Origin: Caryophanales bacterium UBA7476
GTDB taxonomy: Bacteria > Bacillota_I > Bacilli_A > RF39 > UBA660
Reading direction: 5' to 3'
DNA length: 32,561 bases
Assembly: GCA_002477275.1 (NCBI GenBank)
Contig: DLOU01000060.1
Coordinates: forward strand, 1-32,561
Position 1 is the first letter of the stretch. Each line of letters begins with the position of its first letter. The notes beneath the pieces are model-generated. The model saw only the letters and a program-made list of their open reading frames with translations. It did no database searches and was not told the origin of the DNA. The translations under genes were made by a program, and so were the position numbers. Shown in pieces: positions 24,301 to 32,395 of this stretch.

Positions 24301-27300
24301 GTATGACAGCTAGAAGAATTATTGGTATGTGTAATGTGAAAAAAGCATTAAGAGTAGTGTTTGATATTCAATTAAGAGATGGAACTGATGAAGAACTTGA
24401 ATATGCTCAATTAAAACTTAATGAAACTTATGATTTATTTGTTAAGAAGTTTGGGTATATAAATGATAGTGCAAATGCTCGTGCATTTGATAGTGATCCA
24501 GATTATTATTTGTTGACATCAATTGAAAATAAAATAAGTAAGGATGATGAAGATGATAAACCTACTTATATTAAAGGAGATGTTTTCACTAAAAGAACAA
24601 TAAGAAAAAGTAAAGAGATAACAAGTGTTGAAAATGCCGAAGATGCTTTAAGATGTTCCTTAAATAATCGTGGTATTGTTGATTTAGAATATATGAAAAC
24701 GATATACTCTAAAACTGATGAAGAAATAATTGATGAACTTGATAATTTAATCTATCAAGATCCTGAAAAAATTCATGACTTTAATAAAGGTTGGATTCTT
24801 GCTAGTGAATATTTAAGTGGTAATGTAAAACAAAAGTTAAATGTTGCTAGAATGGAAAATACTGATAATAAGTACGATAAGAATATAAAAGCACTTGAAT
24901 CAGTACAACCTCAACCTCTTGAATATGATGAAATAAGTGTAAAACTAGGTTCTACTTGGATACCAGAAGATATTTATCATCAGTTTTGTATTGAATTATT
25001 AGATATTCCTAGATATACTGCTAGTAATTTAAAAATAAAATATGCAAAAGAAGTAAATACTTGGTTATTTCAAGCGAGTGGTTTATATGGTTATGGTCTT
25101 AAAAATACTAATACTTGGGGAACTGATAGAGCAGATGCTTTATCTATAATAAAAAATACTCTTAATCTTCAAAGTGTAACTGTATATGATAAACTAGATG
25201 ATGATAGAAGAGTAGTAAATCCTGTGGAAACTGCAAATGCAAGAGAAAAGCAAGAAATGATAAAACAGGAATTTAAAGAATGGCTATGGAAAGATGAAGA
25301 ACGAAGAGATAGACTTGTAAAAATATATAATGAAAAGTTTAATTGTATGAAAGAACGAGAGTATGATGGAAGTCATTTAGTTTTTGATGGTATGAATCCA
25401 AATATAGAACTTAGATCACATCAAAAAAATGCAGTTGCTAGAGTTTTATATGGTGGCAATGCTTTACTTGCTCATGCAGTAGGTGCAGGAAAAACTTATG
25501 AATGTATTGCAAGTGCTATGGAATTAAAAAGATTAGGTGTAGTAAATAAACCAATGTTTGTTGTACCTAATCATTTATTAGGACAATGGGCAAATGAGAT
25601 TTTATTACTTTATCCTACTGCAAATATTTTAGTAGCAACACAAAAAGATTTTGAAAAAACAAGAAGAAAAAAATTAATGGGAAGAATTGCAACAGGGGAA
25701 TGGGATGCAGTTTTAATTGCTCATTCTAGTTTTGGTCTTATTCCTATGAGTAAAGATTATGAAAAACGACATATTGAAAATGAAATAAATGAAGTAACTG
25801 AAGCAATTGAAAGAATTAAAGCAGAATCAAATGAAGGTTTAAGTGTTAAAAAATTAGAACAAATTAGAATGGGTATGGAAGTAAAACTTAAAAACTTACT
25901 AAATTCTAAAAAAGATGATGTTGTAACTTTTGAAGAATTAGGTGTAGATCAATTAATTGTTGATGAAGCACATATGTTTAAAAATCTCCCAATGTATTCT
26001 AAAATTAGAAATGTTGCAGGTATAAACAATAGTGAATCTAAAAAGGCAACTGATTTATTTATGAAAATAAGCTATGTACTTGAGAATAATAATGGTAAAG
26101 GTGCAGTATTTGCAACAGGGACACCTATATCAAACTCTATGGGAGAATTATTTGCTATGCAAAAATACTTGCAATTAGATAGATTAAGAGAAATGGGATT
26201 AGAACATTTTGATGAGTGGGCATCTACATTTGGGGAAGTTGTAAATAGTTTTGAAATAGCACCTGATGGAAGTGGTTTTAGAACAAAAGCAAGATTTGCT
26301 CAATTCTTTAATATTCCAGAACTAATGACTTTATTTAAAGAAATAGCAGATATTAAAACTTCTAAAATGTTAAATCTTCCTGTTCCTAAATTAAAAGGTG
26401 GAGATTATAAAACAATAGTTGCTCCTAAAAGTGAAGAATTAGGAGAATATGTTGAAAAACTTGCTGAACGAAGTGAAATAATTAGAAATGGTTGTGATCC
26501 AAGAGAAGATAATATGCTTTTAGTTACTAATGATGGTAGAAAAGCAGCATTAGATCTTAGAATGATAGATCCCAATATGCCAGATTTACCAAATTTAAAA
26601 ATAAATATGGCAGTTGAAAACATATATAGAATATGGTTAGAAAATAAAGAGGACAGGTTAACACAACTTGTCTTTTGTGATTTATCAACTCCTAGAAATG
26701 ATGGAATGTTTAATGTTTATGATGATATTAAAAATAAACTAATTCAAAAAGGCATACCTGAAGAAGAAATAGAATTTATACATAATGCTAAAACTAATCC
26801 TCAAAAACTTAAATTATTTGAAGATATGCGAAATGGTAATAAAAGAATTTTAATAGGATCTACTTCTAAAATGGGAGCAGGTATGAATGTTCAAGATAAA
26901 TTAATTGCTTTACATCATTTAGATTGCCCCTGGCGACCTAGTGATATAGAACAAAGAGAAGGTAGAATTTTAAGACAGGGAAATCAAAACGAAGAAGTAG
27001 AAATATATAGATATGTTACTGAAGGAAGTTTTGATGCTTATTCTTATCAATTAATTCAAACAAAATCAACTTTTATTAATCAAATAATGGCTAATAGTAA
27101 TGGTGGAGGAAGAACTGCTGAAGATTTAGATAGGGATACACTTACTTATGCTGAAGTTAAAGCTCTTGCTAGTGGTAATCCGTTAATATTAGATAAGTTT
27201 AAAATTGAAAATGAATTAAAACAATTATATTTGTCAAAAAGTAGATATGATAAATCGCATATGGAGTTAGAAGCAAAATATAATCGTGAACTTCCAAGAC

Positions 27301-27875
27301 AATTAAAATATCAAGAGCAATATCTTAACGGATTAGAAGAAGATATTACAAAAGTACAAGATTTATCTGCTGATAATTTTAAAATAACAATTAAAGATCA
27401 GTATTATGATTCAAGAAAAGATGCTAGTACAAAATTTTATCAAGCATTATCTTTATTGAAAACAAGTGAAGAATCTAAAATTGGAGAAATTAGTGGTTTT
27501 GATATTATTGGAACAAGAGAAGAATTAAGATTTTCTCCTGTTGTATGGATTAAAGGTGTGGGAAAGTATAAAGTGGAAATTAACAATATTGATGAAATAG
27601 GTAATATTTTAAAACTTGAGAATATGTTAAAAAGTTTTCAAAATAAAATTGATACTGTTAAGGAACAAATAGAATATACTAAAAAACAGTTAAAAGATGC
27701 CAAAGAAGAATTGGATAAACCTTTTACATCTTCTGATAGAATTAAGGAACTTCAAAAAGAAAAAGCAAGAATTGATAGTGAACTTGATTTGGATAAAGAA
27801 GATATAGTTTCTACATTGTTTAGTAAAGATGAAGATAGTGAAAATGAAATTGAAGAAAAGGAAATGGAGCATTAA
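21354..27875 (+). CDS. Giant methylase-like/SNF2 helicase of the ICE
   Basis: A 2173-aa protein of the mobile-element helicase class. Residues 1-600 are poorly conserved, with an acidic stretch around 340-375. From about 620 comes LAKYVGWGGIADAF, then an N6-adenine methylase-like fold (LLEPSCGIGNF near 693, VGNVPF near 757, in the NPPF position). The SNF2/DEAD helicase follows: Walker A AVGAGKT near 1375, DEAH at 1537-1540, TGTPISNS, and helicase-C motif VI REGRILRQGNQ near 1867. The C-terminus is a coiled coil. TTG at 21354 is preceded by AAGGAGGG. Such proteins are hallmarks of large Gram-positive ICEs and are thought to act in DNA processing or protection after transfer. Whether the methylase part is active is uncertain. 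Confidence 0.9.
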   Translation: MREEFIKDFFETRDEILDSIKENPYNWNKFINYWAKILDNYSVDNVFNLYSYNPNGTVFHTFDDWNSKEIERRIKPKSKGIPILKDDNKIYVFDIRQTYGRDYNLWKYYHYVDLELLSFYQNKNNFNNNADASINQNFYDVFYNISNDKILDNYTNLDDREVEFISRMMTSLFLSKANFNIYNLPSSYSLSSFSELSDESILKCMQVANKETASIYEEFKENAIKIEKVQKELKDLVIDQYRNNDFIVNSDLQGILQAIEIKSGYDYEFINDIYNNLLFKYSYINKDKRENTVNTYNPKVDTLSFQGEKTYINDVEVSQEEFDEAFAKAEEEHMDNLFELTYGREEDYDDEDFEDYEEENYETEEIENKEEKIITTNYENEQLSLFEPREETLANKICDIFNSFDTKYQNTFEVHDVELQRWEHIKSKKRNLSIILESSLIGEYADRDNSFTYFNSDKTDERKLNEGILNNYFLQELYKDKDFSITFTPNMIHIFWNNFDEKQFDLNISSTKTVDQDEKLEEKELEKIDEEISYRTVEHTIIPTRDGVILTDPEVKYFNEDGKEVSSPKEEQYPKINYHISDNKKDESFGAKSRFEDNVKAINLLKDLENEDRNATSEEQDILAKYVGWGGIADAFDERKENWSKEREILKNLLSDDEYTQARKSTLTSFYTPNVAIDGIYKALERFGYNKGNLLEPSCGIGNFYGRLPENFSNTKLYGVELDSISGRIAKKLYPNAKIEIKGYEESSVPDNLFDVAVGNVPFASKPVFDKRYKEKFMVHDYFFQKTLDKVRSGGIIAFITSDGTMDKKDKTVREYIAKRAELVGAIRLPNTTFKDSAGTKATTDIIFLKKRDELKLDVSEEKWLYTDEYKEGITINNYFIDNPDMMLGNMTLKSSQYGGMENTLDPVDTSMEELIEKAINRLPSNIFENAMYEISDQNSEYEILEAPDDVKNDAFVVINKENKDIIYQRQDSSLVPYQIQDGMTARRIIGMCNVKKALRVVFDIQLRDGTDEELEYAQLKLNETYDLFVKKFGYINDSANARAFDSDPDYYLLTSIENKISKDDEDDKPTYIKGDVFTKRTIRKSKEITSVENAEDALRCSLNNRGIVDLEYMKTIYSKTDEEIIDELDNLIYQDPEKIHDFNKGWILASEYLSGNVKQKLNVARMENTDNKYDKNIKALESVQPQPLEYDEISVKLGSTWIPEDIYHQFCIELLDIPRYTASNLKIKYAKEVNTWLFQASGLYGYGLKNTNTWGTDRADALSIIKNTLNLQSVTVYDKLDDDRRVVNPVETANAREKQEMIKQEFKEWLWKDEERRDRLVKIYNEKFNCMKEREYDGSHLVFDGMNPNIELRSHQKNAVARVLYGGNALLAHAVGAGKTYECIASAMELKRLGVVNKPMFVVPNHLLGQWANEILLLYPTANILVATQKDFEKTRRKKLMGRIATGEWDAVLIAHSSFGLIPMSKDYEKRHIENEINEVTEAIERIKAESNEGLSVKKLEQIRMGMEVKLKNLLNSKKDDVVTFEELGVDQLIVDEAHMFKNLPMYSKIRNVAGINNSESKKATDLFMKISYVLENNNGKGAVFATGTPISNSMGELFAMQKYLQLDRLREMGLEHFDEWASTFGEVVNSFEIAPDGSGFRTKARFAQFFNIPELMTLFKEIADIKTSKMLNLPVPKLKGGDYKTIVAPKSEELGEYVEKLAERSEIIRNGCDPREDNMLLVTNDGRKAALDLRMIDPNMPDLPNLKINMAVENIYRIWLENKEDRLTQLVFCDLSTPRNDGMFNVYDDIKNKLIQKGIPEEEIEFIHNAKTNPQKLKLFEDMRNGNKRILIGSTSKMGAGMNVQDKLIALHHLDCPWRPSDIEQREGRILRQGNQNEEVEIYRYVTEGSFDAYSYQLIQTKSTFINQIMANSNGGGRTAEDLDRDTLTYAEVKALASGNPLILDKFKIENELKQLYLSKSRYDKSHMELEAKYNRELPRQLKYQEQYLNGLEEDITKVQDLSADNFKITIKDQYYDSRKDASTKFYQALSLLKTSEESKIGEISGFDIIGTREELRFSPVVWIKGVGKYKVEINNIDEIGNILKLENMLKSFQNKIDTVKEQIEYTKKQLKDAKEELDKPFTSSDRIKELQKEKARIDSELDLDKEDIVSTLFSKDEDSENEIEEKEMEH

Positions 27876-27877
27876 TT

Positions 27878-28720
27878 ATGAAATTAAGAGAAAAAATATT
27901 AAATAAAATTGCAAACAAATTAAGTAATTATAGAACTCCAAATTATGATTCCATTATTAATATGGATGTTAAAGGAAAGACTAAAGGGGTGCTTACTACT
28001 TATGATTGTACATATCAAGAAGTTTTGAAAGATAAGGAACAAACAGGTTTGATTTCGGTAGATAAACTATTAGAAGATGAATTTAAAGATAGTAAATATA
28101 ATAGTATTTATTTTTGTGATAAAGATCATACTGTTTGTTTGCAAAATCATCATAAACATACTTATGTAGAACCTGTACACGAGTGTTTTGATGATGCCTA
28201 TAAAGTTACATATTTGATATGTGATAGTGAAAATAGTTATAATAATTTAAAGTTTTATATCAGTCAGAGTAGTAAGTACCACACTTTTCTTGAAGAGGTT
28301 GATGAAATACCATATAGAAAATCGTTTGAAGTGTTATTTTCTAAAGATGATAAAGTTGATAAAAATGAATCTACTAAAAATGAAGAAGAAAATTTGTTAA
28401 AGAAAAATTGTTTTGAAATGGAAGGAAAGGTAGTCAATATTGGCAAAGAGTTTTTAAAAAAAGATAATTCAAAAGCACAATTTATTAATATTGAACAGGA
28501 ATATGAATTTAGTGGTAAAACAAAAATAAATACTTTATCAGTTATGCTTGAAAAAGATATATTAGATAATTATAGAGATAATATCACAGTGAATGATGTA
28601 GTAAGTATTAAAGGTACAATAAGTTCATATAAGGATAAGAACAATAATGATCGTATAGTAGTTAATTGTTATGAGTTAGAAGTTTTAAATAAAATTGCTG
28701 AAAATAGCATTGAAAGATAA
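27878..28720 (+). CDS. Protein with OB-fold (SSB-like) C-terminal domain
   Basis: A 280-aa protein. The N-terminal 150 residues are of unknown type and contain a His/Cys cluster (FCDKDHTVCLQNHHKHTY). After a charged linker (about 160-180), residues about 185-275 have the strand order of an OB fold (CFEMEGKVVNIGKEFLKKDN...SVMLEKDIL...DVVSIKGTISSYKDKNNNDR...VNCYELEVL), like single-strand DNA-binding proteins. It starts three bases after the giant helicase and may handle single-stranded transfer DNA with it. It ends SIER and closes the long operon. Confidence 0.6.
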   Translation: MKLREKILNKIANKLSNYRTPNYDSIINMDVKGKTKGVLTTYDCTYQEVLKDKEQTGLISVDKLLEDEFKDSKYNSIYFCDKDHTVCLQNHHKHTYVEPVHECFDDAYKVTYLICDSENSYNNLKFYISQSSKYHTFLEEVDEIPYRKSFEVLFSKDDKVDKNESTKNEEENLLKKNCFEMEGKVVNIGKEFLKKDNSKAQFINIEQEYEFSGKTKINTLSVMLEKDILDNYRDNITVNDVVSIKGTISSYKDKNNNDRIVVNCYELEVLNKIAENSIER

Positions 28721-28959
28721 GGAAAAATAAGAAATTAAAAAAATTTCAAAAAAACTCTTGCAAAATTTGTTTGTTTGAGTGATAAATTGTTTGACCTGAA
28801 TTCACGGTATTTATTCTCTAATATCAATTTTGATGAGTTTGATGGTGTTGTTTTAATACCTATAAGCACAAAAAAATAAAGTTGCTTAAAAGGGCTAAAA
28901 ATCGTGAATTAAAGGGCTTGTGAAATTACAGTATTTAAAGTAAAAAGGAGGGATTTTAT
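28721..28959. other. Regulatory-looking gap with inverted and direct repeats
   Basis: No gene is seen in these 239 bases. AATTCACG (28799-28806) and CGTGAATT (28903-28910) form an 8-bp inverted repeat 96 bases apart. TTAAAAGGGCT (28886-28896) and TTAAAGGGCT (28909-28918) flank the second arm. ATCAATTTTGAT (28823-28834) is a small palindrome. The gap precedes the paired regulators and follows the transfer operon, so it is a plausible control region. A promoter could not be fixed. Confidence 0.4.
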
Positions 28960-29460
28960 ATGTATATTACTAATACTACTGATAATGTTAGAAAAGTATT
29001 TGATAAGATGGCTAAGTTTGAAGATTCTGGTAGATTAAAATTTGTTATTTATGTTTTTGATCGTTTGAATAGTGGTCATATAAATAGCAAAGCTGAAGTA
29101 AATCCAAACTTAATTGAAGATGATGAAATGGTTATTTTTAATTTAGATACTATTGGAATAACTAATAATTTTGCTGAAATCTATTTAGAATATTTGACTA
29201 TGGTATTTAATAATGTTGCTACAAAGTTAAGCAAAAGTTATCAAGAAAATGGTAATGTAATGGGAATACATTATAATAAATACGATAAACCATTATTATC
29301 AATGTTTGAAAAATTATCATATAACGAAAAACTTGATGCACTAGCAGAAATATTTATAAGATTAGATAATGAAACTTTATTTAATGATAAATATCCAATG
29401 TTAGAATTAGGCATTGATGGTTTTGAAACTGCAAGAAATATAATAGAACAAAAAATATAA
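28960..29460 (+). CDS. HTH-less paralogue of the following regulator
   Basis: A 166-aa acidic helical protein. LKFVIYVFDRLNSGHI and FEKLSYNEKLDALAEIFIRLDNETLFNDKYP align in order with LKFCIELFNMWSDGKI and YNKLTFDEKKDILNEVIIRFDTRTLFKEKLDFP of the protein at 29476. It is thus that protein's C-terminal domain without the DNA-binding part. ATG at 28960 follows AAAAGGAGGG. The two genes are 15 bases apart and likely cotranscribed. It could heterodimerise with its neighbour and modulate it. No named family recognised. Confidence 0.6.
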   Translation: MYITNTTDNVRKVFDKMAKFEDSGRLKFVIYVFDRLNSGHINSKAEVNPNLIEDDEMVIFNLDTIGITNNFAEIYLEYLTMVFNNVATKLSKSYQENGNVMGIHYNKYDKPLLSMFEKLSYNEKLDALAEIFIRLDNETLFNDKYPMLELGIDGFETARNIIEQKI

Positions 29461-29475
29461 GGAGTGATGCTATAA

Positions 29476-30228
29476 ATGAAAGCAAGTATCAAATATACAC
29501 CTATAAGGTTATCAAATGATGGTCATGTGATTTTACATGATTTTGAAAGAGTAAGAATAGAAAAAGGATTTACTTATAGTGCAATAGGGGAGAGATATGG
29601 TTTAGATAGATCTCTAATTAGAAGTGTAGTTATAGGATATAGTAATCTTTTTTGCGAAAGAGCAATTCAAATGGCATTTGCAGTAGGAGTAAAACCTGAT
29701 GATTTATTTTTAAGGGATATTATTCTTGCAGGAGAGGATAAACTGATGTTTATTAATAATCCAAGTGAGAAAGTTATAGAATATTTAGAAAAGATAAAAT
29801 ATTTAAGTTATAAAGATAGATTAAAGTTTTGTATAGAATTATTTAATATGTGGAGTGATGGAAAAATCACTCATAAAAAAGGAGAAGTTCCATTTACTCC
29901 TGATATATTAGGATTTCCAAAAGATATTGGCAATAGATTTGCTTCATTTTTAGACACAATGTTAAAAAGTGAAGAAATAAGAGTTGGCAATAAAATAATG
30001 GTAGATGATATATGTACAGTTAAGTCAAGAAATAGTTATAATCAAATGTTGAAAGAATATAATAAGTTAACATTTGATGAAAAGAAAGATATATTAAATG
30101 AAGTTATTATAAGGTTTGATACAAGAACTTTATTTAAAGAAAAACTAGATTTTCCAAAATTCCCAGAGTTTTATACAGGTTGGGATATTGGAGAAACAAT
30201 GCGAAGTTATAAAGTTGAAAAAGAATAA
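29476..30228 (+). CDS. XRE-like regulator with the paired C-terminal domain
   Basis: A 250-aa protein. Residues about 22-80 look like a helix-turn-helix: LHDFERVRIEKGFTYSAIGE, RYGLDRSLIRSV, then ERAIQMAFAVGVKPDDLFL. Residues about 95-245 carry the domain shared with the 166-aa protein upstream. ATG at 29476 has AAGGAGTG close by. The pair is bounded by the repeat-rich gap upstream and a strong terminator at 30285, just before the recombinase module, so it may control excision or transfer. That role is inferred from position only. Confidence 0.6.
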   Translation: MKASIKYTPIRLSNDGHVILHDFERVRIEKGFTYSAIGERYGLDRSLIRSVVIGYSNLFCERAIQMAFAVGVKPDDLFLRDIILAGEDKLMFINNPSEKVIEYLEKIKYLSYKDRLKFCIELFNMWSDGKITHKKGEVPFTPDILGFPKDIGNRFASFLDTMLKSEEIRVGNKIMVDDICTVKSRNSYNQMLKEYNKLTFDEKKDILNEVIIRFDTRTLFKEKLDFPKFPEFYTGWDIGETMRSYKVEKE

Positions 30229-30284
30229 TATTTAGCGGATTTACTAATTCTTTTGAAAAGCTGTTAAAGAGTAGTGTAATTTTG

Positions 30285-30312
30285 TCAAAGTAGAAATACT
30301 TTGATTTTTTTT
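30285..30312 (+). terminator. Terminator after the regulator pair
   Basis: TCAAAGTA (30285-30292) and TACTTTGA (30297-30304) form a perfect 8-bp stem with GAAA loop, followed by eight T residues. Confidence 0.9.
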
Positions 30313-30369
30313 ATTTACAATTTTTATAGAAATTTTGTATTTATTTTTTTGAGAAGGAGAGTGATGTAA

Positions 30370-30537
30370 ATGAAAACTAAAATTACAGTTGAAAATAAAG
30401 AATTGAATAACCTAATAGAACACAGTGTAAAATTGTTTTTAATAAAATTGCTTTATAAAAAGGAAGAAATAACAGAGAAAGAGTATCTTAAATTAAAAGA
30501 AGCAATTAAAAAAGAACATTTTCCACTGAAATCATAG
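30370..30537 (+). CDS. Small SHOCT-like protein before the recombinase
   Basis: A 55-aa protein (MKTKITVENKELNNLIEHSV at the start). The second half, LIKLLYKKEEITEKEYLKLKEAI, has the LxxLxxxGxITxEEFxxxK pattern of SHOCT motifs. ATG at 30370 is ten bases after AAGGAG (30354-30359), a strong site. It lies between a terminator and the recombinase gene. Small proteins in this position are common beside serine recombinases of ICEs, and some such neighbours act in excision; a directionality role here is only a hypothesis. Confidence 0.55.
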   Translation: MKTKITVENKELNNLIEHSVKLFLIKLLYKKEEITEKEYLKLKEAIKKEHFPLKS

Positions 30538-30555
30538 AAAAAAGAGCTAAAATAT

Positions 30556-30613
30556 GCTATAATTAATAGCGTGAGATGAAGGTATTATAATCTAACTTTA
30601 GCCAAAGGAAGGA
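30556..30613 (+). promoter_or_regulatory. Possible recombinase promoter/operator and ribosome site
   Basis: TATAAT occurs at 30558-30563, within the inverted repeat GCTATAATTAATAGC (30556-30570), and again at 30586-30591; no good -35 box is seen for either. AAGGAAGGAG (30605-30613 region) is a strong ribosome site for the TTG at 30620. The palindrome over a -10 box suggests repression. Confidence 0.35.
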
Positions 30614-30619
30614 GTTAAA

Positions 30620-32395
30620 TTGGCGAGTGTCAAGGTTATAACCGCTAATCAATCAAGAATTAGTAAAATCACAAATGGCATTAAAAAAATTATTTTAAGA
30701 GTTTGTGCTTACTGTCGAGTAAGTACAGATAGTGAAGAACAACAAACAAGTTATAAATCTCAAAAAATTCATTACGAAAACTTAATTAAAGAACATGATG
30801 ATTGGGAATTTGTTGATATTTATGCTGATGAAGGTCTATCAGGAACAAAAACTGCAAAACGAACAGATTTTAACAGGATGATAGAGGATGCTTTAAATGG
30901 TAAAATTGATATGATTATTGCAAAGTCAATATCAAGATTTGCTAGAAACACAGTAGATACTTTAAATTATGTAAGACAATTAAGAGAAAAAAATGTAGAT
31001 GTATTTTTCGAAAAAGAAAATATACATACATTACAAATGACTAGTGAAATGTTTTTAACATTATATAGTGCTTTTGCTCAAGCTGAAAGTGAATCTATAT
31101 CAGAAAATGTAAAAGCAGGAGTTCGTATGAAAATGAAAAGAGACGAACTTGTTGGTCATTATGCTCCTTATGGTTTTATATATGATGAAGAAGTTGAAAA
31201 TCTAGTAGAAAATCCTAATGAAGCATTTATTGTTAGATATATATTTGATAGATATAAAGAAGGTATTGGTTCTTCACGAATTGCAAGAGAACTTAATAAT
31301 CAAAATATTCCTAGTCCAACAGGTAAAAAATGGTCTGGAACTGTTACATTTAGAATGCTACGAAATGAAAAGTATGTTGGTGATTTACTTACAGGGAAAA
31401 CATATACTGATAATCCTATTAATTCAAAAAAGAAAAAGAATAAAGGAGAGTTTGATATGTATTATACTGAAGATCATCACAAAGGTATTGTAGATAGAGA
31501 AACTTGGAATAAATGTCAAGAAATAGCAGATAAAAGGTCAGGAAAGTTTTCTACTGATGGTAATCCTAATAGATTTAGTCAGATTTATCCATTTAGTAGC
31601 AAAATTGTTTGTGGATTATGTGGAGAAAACTATATTAGGAGATCTTGGAAAGGTCATAAAGAGGGAGATCCTCGTAGAGTTGCTTGGGCTTGTAAAACAT
31701 ACAATACAGATCATTTATCTTGTCAAAGCTATGGAAATATAAAAGAATCTTATATTGAAGAATTGTTTGTTAATATGTATTCGATATTATGTAAATATAA
31801 TAAAGAAGTAATTGAAAAACTACTAATTACAATAGAAGAAACTTTTGAAAATGATGATTATTCTAATGAATTAAAAAAGTTAGAGCAAGATATTAAAGCA
31901 TATAGAGAACAAGTAATGGAATTATTAGATATTAGACTTGCTAAAGTAATTGATAATGAAGTATTTGAAGAAAAGAGTTCAAGAATAAATAAAAAAATTG
32001 AACTACTTGAAATTGAAGCAAGAAAAATAAGAGATTATATATCACACCGAGATAAAGTAAAAGATAGAGTAGAGAAATTTAAAACTATTTTTCAGAAGAA
32101 TGCTACATTAAAAGAATTTGATGCCGATGTGTTTGAAAGTATTATTGATAAGATTATTATAGGTAGAAGAAATGATGATGGATCTATTGATCCTTATGAA
32201 GTAAGATTTGTCCTTAAAACAGGAGATGAATTAACCGACACATTACCAATCAAAAAAATACCTTCACAAATGAAGAAAACCAAAGGAGATGATTCCAATG
32301 AAAGAATGGAAGAATTACAATCTCAATTGGGTGCTTATGCCCACAACGGGGAATACTGTTGTTGCAACTCCTCGTGGATTAATAGCTGTAATTGA
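30620..32395 (+). CDS. Large serine recombinase (ICE integrase)
   Basis: A 591-aa site-specific recombinase that would integrate and excise the element. The N-terminal resolvase domain (about 25-175) has the catalytic Ser35 in AYCRVSTDSEEQ, with GLSGT and SRFARNT. The recombinase domain (about 185-300) includes PYGF, NEKYVGD and TGKTY. A zinc ribbon has Cys331, Cys334, Cys358 and Cys368. A coiled coil follows (about 395-510) before IDKIIIGRRNDDGSIDPYEVRFVLK. TTG at 30620 follows a strong ribosome site. The gene runs through attR: from about residue 579 it is encoded by serS DNA read out of frame. In the circle it would instead end in 50 other residues (628 aa). Confidence 0.93.
   Translation: MASVKVITANQSRISKITNGIKKIILRVCAYCRVSTDSEEQQTSYKSQKIHYENLIKEHDDWEFVDIYADEGLSGTKTAKRTDFNRMIEDALNGKIDMIIAKSISRFARNTVDTLNYVRQLREKNVDVFFEKENIHTLQMTSEMFLTLYSAFAQAESESISENVKAGVRMKMKRDELVGHYAPYGFIYDEEVENLVENPNEAFIVRYIFDRYKEGIGSSRIARELNNQNIPSPTGKKWSGTVTFRMLRNEKYVGDLLTGKTYTDNPINSKKKKNKGEFDMYYTEDHHKGIVDRETWNKCQEIADKRSGKFSTDGNPNRFSQIYPFSSKIVCGLCGENYIRRSWKGHKEGDPRRVAWACKTYNTDHLSCQSYGNIKESYIEELFVNMYSILCKYNKEVIEKLLITIEETFENDDYSNELKKLEQDIKAYREQVMELLDIRLAKVIDNEVFEEKSSRINKKIELLEIEARKIRDYISHRDKVKDRVEKFKTIFQKNATLKEFDADVFESIIDKIIIGRRNDDGSIDPYEVRFVLKTGDELTDTLPIKKIPSQMKKTKGDDSNERMEELQSQLGAYAHNGEYCCCNSSWINSCN
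32327..32354 (+). other. attR junction and left arm of attP
   Basis: Element DNA ends with the arm 32327-32350 (TTGGGTGCTTATGCCC and onward), followed by GAAT (32351-32354); host serS resumes with AAT ACT GTT. The arm is the inverted partner of 3179-3202. If AA (32352-32353) is the crossover, attB had the codons AAT-ACT (Asn-Thr), restoring the NTVVA of SerRS, as in the NTVIA of serS2. Confidence 0.8.

Larger units (their letters stand above)
3176..32354 (+). mobile_element. ICE of about 29.2 kb inserted in serS
   Basis: Boundaries come from three agreeing signs. The serS reading frame stops matching at 3176 and resumes at 32352. The trinucleotide AAT is shared at both ends (3176-3178 and 32352-32354). 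Joining the ends places 24-bp arms with 18 matching positions in inverted orientation around GAAT. It carries the genes expected of an ICE: large serine recombinase, relaxase with accessory ribbon-helix-helix proteins, VirD4, VirB4, a PrgI/TcpE-like fragment and a cell-wall hydrolase. It also carries a complete serS, a sortase with substrate, and uncharacterised genes. No VirB6-like channel protein was found, and the join at about 9020 suggests a deletion, so transfer competence is doubtful. Confidence 0.88.

Noticed and set aside
21354..27875. Restriction-modification system
   Set aside because: The methylase-like fold is fused to an SNF2 helicase in the known ICE helicase layout; no endonuclease domain or separate specificity gene is seen.
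31218..31742. Open frames in a second phase within the recombinase gene
   Set aside because: They are side products of AT-rich coding sequence with no ribosome site and no domain pattern.
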